Below, in pieces: positions 6,456 through 11,096 of a stretch of DNA of 11,096 nt. Each line of letters opens with the position of its first letter. The first letter of the stretch is position 1. Source of the DNA: CAZOLI01 sp964580675. Its GTDB lineage: Bacteria; Planctomycetota; MHYJ01; CAYXQY01. The translations under genes were made by a program, and so were the position numbers. The stretch is taken from the NCBI GenBank assembly GCA_964580675.1, contig CAZOLI010000068.1:1-11096 (forward strand), given 5' to 3'. The notes beneath the pieces are model-generated. The model had not been told where the DNA came from. It did not search any database and saw only the letters and a list, made by a program, of their open reading frames with translations.

Positions 6456-6635
6456 TTCGGTTTTTAGGGGGCCGTGGTTTGATGCTTGAAACGTGGCGGC
6501 CAAAGTGACCGAAGTCTGGAGGGGGGGAATGGTCCAGCCCGGCCGAGGAGAAAGCGGAATCCCTTTCGACCGCGTTGCTCCTTTTATTTTTTTTGCTTCT
6601 CGGGGGCCACACTCATTGCCGGGATTGGATATCGG
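6456..6635. other. Junction between the HMA gene and the transporter fragment
   Basis: No established gene. GGAGGGGGG at 6518-6526 precedes ATG 6529, but the resulting 38-codon frame has no recognisable features. Another frame from ATG 6482 is broken by UGA at 6506 and then encodes a Leu/Phe-rich hydrophobic run and a His/Asp-rich tail (ends 6691). The homology of the following transporter begins abruptly, so this is probably a deletion or recombination junction. Confidence 0.35.
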
Positions 6636-6935
6636 ATGGAGATGAAATGGATCACGATCCGCACCTTTTTCCTGTTCTACAGTCTTTATAATCTCCGAAA
6701 GCCAGCGATGGTCGGGTTCATCGCCGATCGCATGGAGTCCCAAAAACGCGCAACCATTCTACGTACCCACACACAGATTCGATCGATCGTGGTCGCCCTT
6801 GTGGCACCGCTGCTGGGATGGGGAGTTGACCAGTACGGCATCGGCAACGCCTTTATCATGGCGGGAATCGGACTTTTTCTCGTCGGTGTTCTTCTTCCCG
6901 TATTGCCGAATGAAAAACAGACGGTGTCTTCTTAA
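6636..6935 (+). pseudogene. C-terminal fragment of a major facilitator transporter
   Basis: The sequence from FFLFYSLYNLRKPAMVGFI onward matches the end of major facilitator superfamily permeases: a helix, the cytoplasmic loop IADRMESQKRATILRTHTQIRS, then two further helices (VVALVAPLLGWGVDQYGI and AFIMAGIGLFLVGVLLPVLP). Only about 80-95 residues of a normal 380-420 are present, roughly the last three helices. No earlier transmembrane helices are encoded in any frame upstream, so this is a truncated gene. The open frame extends upstream to a TTG at 6486, but that part is Arg/Pro-rich and unlike a transporter. ATG 6636 is chosen only as the first Met near the homology. It may once have been the inner-membrane exporter of the metal cluster; that is inference. 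Confidence 0.7.
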
Positions 6936-6985
6936 ACAGGAAATGCGAATAATAGCATTCGCCGTGACGGCTCTACCAGCATTGT

Positions 6986-7105
6986 AATTTCGTGCCTTCT
7001 CGCCGTCTTCTGGTGGGCGGGAACGTCCGAAAGGGGGCTCCGCCGGGGCTTTCGGTGCCGGATCACCCGTCCCTCTCCTTTCTAATAAACCATGTACGAA
7101 TTCCC
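6986..7105. repeat. Dispersed hairpin repeat, copy A
   Basis: This stretch aligns with 9681-9806. Shared blocks are AATTTCG, TTCTCG, GGTGGGCGG-AACGTCCGAAA, a Gly/Cys-codon-like GC core, TTTCGGT, ATCA, and ACCAT followed by CGAATTCCCC/CGGATCCCCA. The hairpin arms are CCGAAAG (7027-7033) and CTTTCGG (7049-7055). Copy A sits between the convergent transporter fragment and the minus-strand membrane protein gene. Boundaries are approximate. Confidence 0.6.
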
Positions 7106-7158
7106 CTCAATTGCTTCGCTGAAGCAGAACGAATTTGGAGGGATTTATTTTTCAGTTG

Positions 7159-7590
7159 CTACTCACCGGTGGAAGTCCCCCAACCATATACGCCGCCGTA
7201 AATGAGGTGAAGCACAAGGGTCCCCACCGCTATTTTTGGGGTCTCGGCGGTCCCGAAGAGGCCCCATCCGATCATCGGCAGAACAGCCACCTGCATAATG
7301 AGCCACAACAACACGCCAAATCCAAAGCCCCAGTATAAACTTACCTTCTCCTCCAGGAAAAACAACAAAACAGCTCCGGCAACCCCACCGTACAGAAAGT
7401 GAGACACCATGCCTGAAATCATGAGAACGGGTTTGGAAGCCTCCCCCAGAAACACCTTAACGATGGCAATGGGAATGGGTTCGGGCATCGGGGCAACGTC
7501 GGACGCCATACCCATAACCATGAAGATCGTCATACAGAGCGTCCCTGCGAGTCCCCACAGAAACCCGGATTTAGTGTATTCGTTAATCAT
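7159..7590 (-). CDS. Four-helix integral membrane protein, DUF6789/YagU-like
   Basis: This 143-residue protein has four predicted membrane helices, at about residues 8-27 (GFLWGLAGTLCMTIFMVMGM), 52-76, 84-106 and 118-137. It contains two related motifs, SHFLYGG in the second helix and LHLIYGG in the fourth, suggesting an internal duplication, and a Pro-rich MPEPIPIAI loop after the first helix. The layout resembles small uncharacterised membrane families such as DUF6789 or DUF1440/YagU; I am not certain which. Its ATG overlaps the UGA of the upstream repressor gene (ATGA), so the two are translationally coupled and it is the likely target of that repressor. Met-rich segments and conserved His residues would suit a metal-related membrane role, but that is inference. 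Confidence 0.75.
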   Translation of the reverse strand: MINEYTKSGFLWGLAGTLCMTIFMVMGMASDVAPMPEPIPIAIVKVFLGEASKPVLMISGMVSHFLYGGVAGAVLLFFLEEKVSLYWGFGFGVLLWLIMQVAVLPMIGWGLFGTAETPKIAVGTLVLHLIYGGVYGWGTSTGE

Positions 7591-7913
7591 GACTCATTTT
7601 GAAGGTAATGGGATGAAAAAAAAGATGTCAGACGGCGAAACATCTCCTGGTTCAACGAACAATAGACATATCGCCCCTCCTTTTTCGTTTCGATCAGCCC
7701 GGACCGTTTTAACTCCTTCAGGTGGTGGGAGACCGAAGCCTTGGTGATCTCAAGATCCTCGGCAAGTTCGGTGACGTTGCAGCATTTCTGACTCAGGTCG
7801 CAGGTCTCCGGGTCCTCACACTCGAGCGCTTTCTCTCGCAATTGATTGAGCAACCGGAGTCGGTTGTTATCCGATAGGGATGAAAAAATGTCCTTGAGTT
7901 TTTTCTTATCCAT
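7587..7913 (-). CDS. ArsR-family winged-helix regulator
   Basis: From ATG 7913 the protein has 108 residues. LKDIFSSLSDNNRLRLLNQL is the ArsR N-terminal signature. A Cys-rich insertion (ALECEDPETCDLSQKCCNVTELA) follows, then the recognition helix (ITKASVSHHLKELKRSGLI) and the wing (TKKEGRYVYCSLN). Four cysteines (C37, C43, C49 and C50 if counted from TTG 7928) sit just before the helix-turn-helix and could form a metal or redox sensor. The family also has members that sense no metal. The frame is open to TTG 7928, but ATG 7913 is preferred because the probable promoter start point lies near 7940 and TTG lacks a ribosome site. The gene overlaps the membrane-protein gene by ATGA. Confidence 0.88.
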   Translation of the reverse strand: MDKKKLKDIFSSLSDNNRLRLLNQLREKALECEDPETCDLSQKCCNVTELAEDLEITKASVSHHLKELKRSGLIETKKEGRYVYCSLNQEMFRRLTSFFSSHYLQNES

Positions 7914-7922
7914 GGGTAGACG

Positions 7923-7952
7923 ATTCAATAATTAGACAACTATCGAATTATA
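7923..7952 (-). promoter_or_regulatory. Promoter -10 box with overlapping dyad operator
   Basis: On the minus strand a perfect TATAAT (7952-7947) is followed at once by an imperfect dyad, ATTCGATA (7948-7941), 10 bases, TATTGAAT (7930-7923), with one mismatch between arms. No good -35 is visible at 17 bases. The site sits just upstream of the ArsR-family gene, so autoregulation is likely. Its sequence differs from the palindrome at 4233-4256, so the two repressors probably have separate operators. Confidence 0.6.
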
Positions 7953-8421
7953 AAACGGAGTAAGGGGACCTGTTTATTCCTTTGATTTCAATATATTCTT
8001 GAAGGACATAGAGAATTTGGCATGTATCAACTTCCGATGAGCTTTCCAGTCATCTCTAATTCAGAATCAATAATACAGGAGGCAAATCTATTGGAAGGAA
8101 CGAAAGAGGCAGGAAATTTTTCTCTTCGGAATTGGAGGAAAGATCAGCGGGGGCCGGCCGGTTAGGATTGAAAACAAATTGAAAAGTGATTGTTGGAAAT
8201 TGAACCCTACAAAAAGATTTCGGTTATGAAGCCATCCCCGCAAGCGTAATTTAACATAAACGTCGAAGACCGGGATGATACGCTTCGTCGAACTTAGATC
8301 CTCCGATAGAAAGACAATATGGGAATTTATCCGGTGGTACTGTTCGTTTATACTGGCACAGAAGATCGAAGGTGGAAAGGGGAGCATTTGTTTTTTCTTC
8401 TATTACCGTTAAAGATTAGCC
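7953..8421. other. Intergenic region upstream of glutamate dehydrogenase
   Basis: No gene recognised. The stretch holds the divergent control regions of the regulator at 7913 and the dehydrogenase at 8422. A 99-codon minus-strand frame at 8088-8387 is Phe/Ile/Arg-rich with no family resemblance and is probably chance. No clear promoter or riboswitch is visible before the dehydrogenase. Confidence 0.4.
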
Positions 8422-9678
8422 ATGTCACCGGATCTCTCGACCAAAAACACGGACTTCCTCTGCGAGGTGTGCTCGGTTCAGCTTGATAAAATGACGGCGG
8501 TTGAGCTGCTATCGGGAAAGAATCTGGAAGGGCTGAGTACGCCTGATCGAACTGTAAAAGTCAACCTGAATATTCGTATGGACAACGGAGAAATTCAGGA
8601 ATTTCCTGCCTACCGGGTGCAGTACAGCCGTGCACGGGGGCCGGGAAAAGGGGGAATCCGCTTTCATCCCGATGTTCACGAAGATGAAGTGGAGGAACTG
8701 GCCTTTATCATGGCGCTGAAAAATGCACTTCTGGATCTTCCATACGGTGGGGCGAAAGGGGGAGTGGCGGTGGATCCGTCGGGCTTTTCCGATCCGGAGC
8801 TGGAACGACTGAGCAGGGAGTACATAAAGCAATTCGCCTTCCTGATCGGTCCACACCGGGACATCCCCGCTCCCGATATGAACACTGATGCTCAAATTAT
8901 GGGCTGGATGGTCGACGAATACGAAGGAATCAAGGGCTACTGGGCACCGGGGGTGATCACCGGAAAACCCCTCGAACTGGGGGGAAGCAAAGGCCGAACC
9001 CGGGCAACCTCCCTGGGAGGTGCATACGTACTGGACGCCTACCTGGAGGATCAGAATATTGATCCCGAAAACACCACCGTGGCGATTCAGGGATTCGGGA
9101 ACGTGGGATCTCATCTCGCATCGTTTCTCCATGACCGGGGTCTATCGGTCGTTGCCACCAGCGACTCGGACGGAGCCATTTACGATTCCTCGGGACTGGA
9201 GATGCCGGCGGTGTTCGAGCACAGCCAAAACGCATCGGTCTCGGATTTTCCGGATGTGGATTCCATTACTAACGAAGAGCTGCTCAGACTGGATGTGGAC
9301 GTGCTTATCCCTGCGGCCATCGGCGGGGTCATTCACGAAGACAACGCAGACGATATCCGGGCGAATCTTATTCTCGAAATGGCCAACGGACCGGTCACCC
9401 CGACAGCAGATGAGATCCTGTCGGAGATCCCAATTCTCCCGGACATCTTATCTAACGCAGGGGGGGTCACCGTTTCCTATTTCGAGTGGTTGCAAAACCT
9501 GGATAATGAATACTGGTCCCGGGATCGTGTGCACGAGAAACTGAAATCCTATATATTGAATGCCTACCGCGATGTGCGGCAGGAGCAGGAAAGAGCGGAT
9601 ATCAGCTTGAGAAAAGCGGCCTACGCGATTGCGATTGATCGAATTCTCAAAGCAGAAAAAGCCCGGGGAAACCGGTAA
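8422..9678 (+). CDS. gdhA: Glutamate dehydrogenase (Glu/Leu/Phe/Val family)
   Basis: This 418-residue, full-length enzyme interconverts glutamate with 2-oxoglutarate plus ammonia using NAD(P) in the cytoplasm. Family landmarks are present in order. RGPGKGGIRFHP includes the substrate lysine K76, and K100 lies in MALKNAL. PYGGAKGG contains the catalytic lysine K112, and IPAPDMNT contains the catalytic D152. TGKPLELGGSKGR (180-192) marks the domain junction. The Rossmann glycines lie in IQGFGNVGS (222-230), and VVATSDSDGAI closes the nucleotide site. SNAGGVTVSYFEW near the C-terminus completes the pattern. The length is normal for the hexameric 410-450-residue class. The C-terminal nucleotide-binding signature does not settle NAD versus NADP. 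The sequence is rich in Asp and Glu. There is no visible Shine-Dalgarno site before ATG 8422, and the gene appears monocistronic and intact. Confidence 0.95.
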   Translation: MSPDLSTKNTDFLCEVCSVQLDKMTAVELLSGKNLEGLSTPDRTVKVNLNIRMDNGEIQEFPAYRVQYSRARGPGKGGIRFHPDVHEDEVEELAFIMALKNALLDLPYGGAKGGVAVDPSGFSDPELERLSREYIKQFAFLIGPHRDIPAPDMNTDAQIMGWMVDEYEGIKGYWAPGVITGKPLELGGSKGRTRATSLGGAYVLDAYLEDQNIDPENTTVAIQGFGNVGSHLASFLHDRGLSVVATSDSDGAIYDSSGLEMPAVFEHSQNASVSDFPDVDSITNEELLRLDVDVLIPAAIGGVIHEDNADDIRANLILEMANGPVTPTADEILSEIPILPDILSNAGGVTVSYFEWLQNLDNEYWSRDRVHEKLKSYILNAYRDVRQEQERADISLRKAAYAIAIDRILKAEKARGNR

Positions 9679-9680
9679 AG

Positions 9681-9806
9681 AATTTCGGAATTGGTTCTCG
9701 TTGAATTCCCTCTTCACGTAGGTGGGCGGTAACGTCCGAAAAGGGTCCCGGGGTTTTCGGTTCATGATCATTCCTCCCCCTTCTCGTACACCATATGCGG
9801 ATCCCC
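9681..9806. repeat. Dispersed hairpin repeat, copy B
   Basis: This is the second copy of the repeat at 6986-7105, immediately after the dehydrogenase stop codon. The block GGTGGGCGG-T-AACGTCCGAAA starts at 9721. The hairpin arms are CCGAAAA (9736-9742) and TTTTCGG (9754-9760), so the last pair of the stem differs from copy A on both sides (G-C against A-T). Both copies lie between convergent genes. Outer limits are approximate. Confidence 0.6.
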
Positions 9807-9899
9807 ACAGACGAGCGATAGCAGAGGAGCGGAGGTGTTCGGGAGCAGGGGAGGGGAACGGAAACATCAGCGGAGGGACTGAGGAGCAGCCTCATTCAA

Positions 9900-10022
9900 T
9901 TAGATCCAGCTCCTGAAAATCCTGTACTTCTCTCCACCGACCACCACATGATCGATCACCGGAATGCCCACCACCTCGCCGACCTCCACCAGCCGCTCAG
10001 TTATCTCGACGGACTCCTGAAA
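9900..10022 (-). pseudogene. radC: C-terminal fragment of RadC (JAB/MPN-domain protein)
   Basis: The run ESVEITERLVEVGEVVGI then PVIDHVVVGGEKYR matches the end of RadC proteins, where the helix and the LDHIIxGxxxY strand follow the catalytic HNHPSGD motif. That motif and everything before it are absent: homology stops near 10022, where a perfect hairpin begins, although the frame stays open to 10106. The end is also altered, FRSWI in place of the usual SF-RE-GLI. It is therefore a relic of about 40 residues. radC is common in mobile and accessory regions. Confidence 0.75.
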
Positions 10023-10023
10023 A

Positions 10024-10040
10024 GTGGCCTTCGGCCACTG
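10024..10040. repeat. Perfect short hairpin at the radC break point
   Basis: AGTGGCC (10024-10030) and GGCCACT (10034-10040) form a 7-bp stem with the loop TTC. The loop and size are like those of the second hairpin in the REP-type elements at 10532-10583 and 10815-10908, but the companion larger hairpin is not seen here. Confidence 0.55.
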
Positions 10041-10173
10041 CTTAAGGGGGCAGGCTGAAGGCCGAAGGGTTTTGGTCGTTTGTATTCGATTAAGAACTTC
10101 TATCATTTATTGGGTAAAATAATGGATCCTTCAGTCGTGAACCTGGAAAAGATCATTTTTAAAGGAGCAATTT

Positions 10174-10359
10174 GTGGAAAAGGAGAAACAGTTCTCTTTT
10201 GAAGATTTACGGGTATCGCGTAATGCAGTTGAATTGGGAGGATGCTCAAGAAAGTTGGACATGATTTTCGGGTTTTCTTGTGAGATTCCTTTTTCAGACG
10301 TCCTCGAAACCCCGAGGGTGGAGAGGACGTCTGAACGGGGTTTTTCTTCTTCTCCTTGA
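10174..10359 (+). pseudogene. Remnant of a four-helix-bundle (S23/Avd-like) protein
   Basis: AAAGGAG at 10161-10167 precedes a GTG start at 10174. The first 22 residues, EKEKQFSFEDLRVSRNAVELG, match the opening helix of the small four-helix-bundle family (TIGR02436, related to 23S rRNA intervening-sequence proteins and Avd), whose members begin F-x-FE-L-VW-KA-EL. After this the sequence diverges (GGCSRKLDMIFGF) and runs through a terminator hairpin, so the remaining helices of a normal 115-125-residue protein are missing. The Trp of the VW motif is Ser here. I read it as a 5' fragment joined to unrelated DNA. Confidence 0.5.
10293..10350 (+). terminator. Strong hairpin terminator with an alternative pairing
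   Basis: A perfect 13-bp stem joins 10293-10305 and 10323-10335 (core CAGACGTCCTC/GAGGACGTCTG). A second stem, AAACCCCG (10307-10314) with CGGGGTTT (10336-10343), runs directly into TTTTTCTTCTTCT. The second stem is a standard intrinsic terminator. The first overlaps it, and the two cannot easily form together. Confidence 0.6.
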
Positions 10360-10531
10360 TCAGTTGGTTTTTGATTGATTTTGTATCAGATGAGGAGAAG
10401 AATCTCACATACCCACTGCGTTCAATTTTTTTGAGCGAGTTTTCCTGGGCTTCAGGCCAAGGATGCCCTCGTTCTACTCTACCGCTACCGGGGTCCCCTC
10501 GGCGATGGATGAGTTCAGGCACTCAAGGGAA

Positions 10532-10584
10532 AAGCCTGAAAGGCTTCCGCACGATAGCACGGGGTTGGTCGAACGATCAACCCT
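10532..10584 (-). repeat. REP-type double hairpin, left copy
   Basis: Read on the minus strand, a 9-bp hairpin (10583-10562, GGGTTG..CCAACCC with loop GTTC) is followed by CGTGCTATCGTGCGG and a 6-bp hairpin, AAGCCT-TTC-AGGCTT (10546-10532). The same order, spacer and loop occur at 10854-10908 on the plus strand, with different stem bases. Such inverted pairs flank IS200-like REP-associated transposases. Confidence 0.7.
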
Positions 10585-10789
10585 GAGTCATCAAAACCAG
10601 AGTGAATAACAACCCTGAAAGTGTTGAGGAATATCCGTATTGTTCAATCCCACAGGTATTGCTCATCATATTCCGTCTCATTCCGTTCGAGGCATTCAAA
10701 TCCTCTCTAATTTCTCCGGTAATCAGGGGCCTGCGATTTTGGGGGCTGTATATCAGGTGAATCAAATTGTTCACCAGGGATTGTGGCAT
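10577..10789 (-). pseudogene. Dead IS200-like (Y1, REP-associated) transposase fragment
   Basis: The N-terminal stretch MPQSLVNNLIHLIYSPQNRR followed by PLITGEIREDL is highly characteristic of IS200/REP-associated tyrosine transposases (MPQSL..hhhHLIFSTKNR.P.L....R..L). After about residue 35 the similarity fades. The catalytic HUH motif (HVH) is not present, nor is the later Tyr helix. The frame stops at residue 70 inside a REP hairpin, against about 150 residues for an intact enzyme. It is therefore an inactivated, internally deleted copy. REP-type double hairpins lie on both sides in opposite orientation. Confidence 0.75.
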
Positions 10790-10814
10790 TGGTTCTGTGT
10801 TTTATTTGATTTCG

Positions 10815-10908
10815 GAACCCCGTTGGGGTTCGGTCGTTTTGTTCGATTTCGTTCCCGGGGTTGGGCGTGGCCAACCCCGGGCTACCGGTCGGAACCCCTT
10901 CGGGGTTC
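10815..10908 (+). repeat. REP-type hairpin cluster, right copy
   Basis: Three perfect hairpins occur in a row: GAACCCC-GTT-GGGGTTC (10815-10831), an 11-bp stem CCCGGGGTTGG/CCAACCCCGGG (10854-10881, 6-base loop), and GAACCCC-TTC-GGGGTTC (10892-10908). The last two, with the spacer CTACCGGTCG, correspond to the left copy on the other strand. Confidence 0.75.
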
Positions 10909-11096
10909 TGCTGCTTTTCGGACCATCGACGGCATGAAAGCCGCCAGGCTCCAACTCAACCAATTTGAACACGTGAAAATACGCAGTTTTTCCGGAGTCA
11001 CATCATTTGGCAGGTCTTCATTTGGCGGCACGGCGCCGACCCTGAAACAGAAACGTTTTATCCACGATCAATGCCTCCCGGTCAAGGGATTTTCCG
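10909..11096. other. Window end, no recognised gene
   Basis: On the minus strand two overlapping frames give protein-like stretches, DREALIVDKTFLFQG near the edge and then, one frame over, VPPNEDLPNDVTPEKLRIFT. Together they could be a frameshifted gene fragment entering from the right, but I recognise no family and cannot support a gene. Confidence 0.25.

Noticed and set aside
8088..8387. 99-codon minus-strand ORF upstream of glutamate dehydrogenase
   Set aside because: No motif, no ribosome site, no family resemblance; AT-rich intergenic DNA explains it.
8509..9132. 207-codon minus-strand ORF inside the glutamate dehydrogenase gene
   Set aside because: The plus-strand enzyme is full-length with all catalytic motifs, so this frame is a by-product of codon bias.
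10815..10908. CRISPR array
   Set aside because: The repeats are palindromic REP-type hairpins of unequal spacing with no unique spacers of constant length and no cas genes.

Overview
The window reads as an accessory, partly decayed stretch of a bacterial chromosome of moderate GC content. It has short genes with good Shine-Dalgarno sites in the operon at 4.2-6.5 kb, several genes elsewhere with no visible Shine-Dalgarno site, Asp/Glu-rich proteins (for example the glutamate dehydrogenase), and many relics of mobile or dispensable genes. The envelope is Gram-negative: there is an outer-membrane beta-barrel protein and two lipobox lipoproteins. I cannot name the lineage from sequence alone; a Bacteroidota/Rhodothermota/Balneolota-like or other marine or saline Gram-negative host is a guess.

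Layout. 1-317: no gene recognised. 318-701: stand-alone response-regulator receiver domain, followed by a strong terminator (780-821). 821-1935: over 1 kb without a convincing gene. 1936-2994: lipoprotein with a trypsin-like serine protease domain and intact catalytic triad. 3255-3557 (minus): short single-stranded DNA-binding protein without the usual acidic tail, with its own terminator. 3558-4232: no intact gene, one possible IS30 transposase scar. 4233-6935 (plus): a metal-response cluster. 6986-7105 and 9681-9806: two copies of a hairpin-bearing repeat. 7159-7913 (minus): an ArsR-type regulator translationally coupled to a four-helix membrane protein, with a promoter/operator at 7923-7952. 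8422-9678: glutamate dehydrogenase. 9900-10908: a graveyard holding the tail of radC, a remnant of a four-helix-bundle (S23/Avd-like) protein, and a dead IS200-like transposase flanked by inverted REP-type double hairpins.

The most interesting part is the plus-strand cluster at 4.2-6.5 kb. A perfect 24-bp palindrome overlaps the start codon of a 50-residue protein with 12 cysteines (metallothionein-like). An ArsR/SmtB repressor, an outer-membrane barrel of the phenol-MetA type, and a lipoprotein with a heavy-metal-associated (HMA) domain follow. In the HMA lipoprotein the reading frame is unbroken over 206 codons except for two UGA codons separated by one Thr codon. These lie exactly where the HMA metal-binding loop (GMTCxxC) should be, giving G-UGA-T-UGA. 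Eleven bases downstream is a 6-bp stem with a 10-nt loop that starts with G and contains GGUC, in the position expected for a bacterial selenocysteine insertion element. The best reading is a metal- or metalloid-handling selenoprotein with a Sec-x-Sec site; the main alternative is a pseudogene. The Cys-rich ORF also ends in UGA, and its frame continues into one hydrophobic segment, which may or may not be meaningful.
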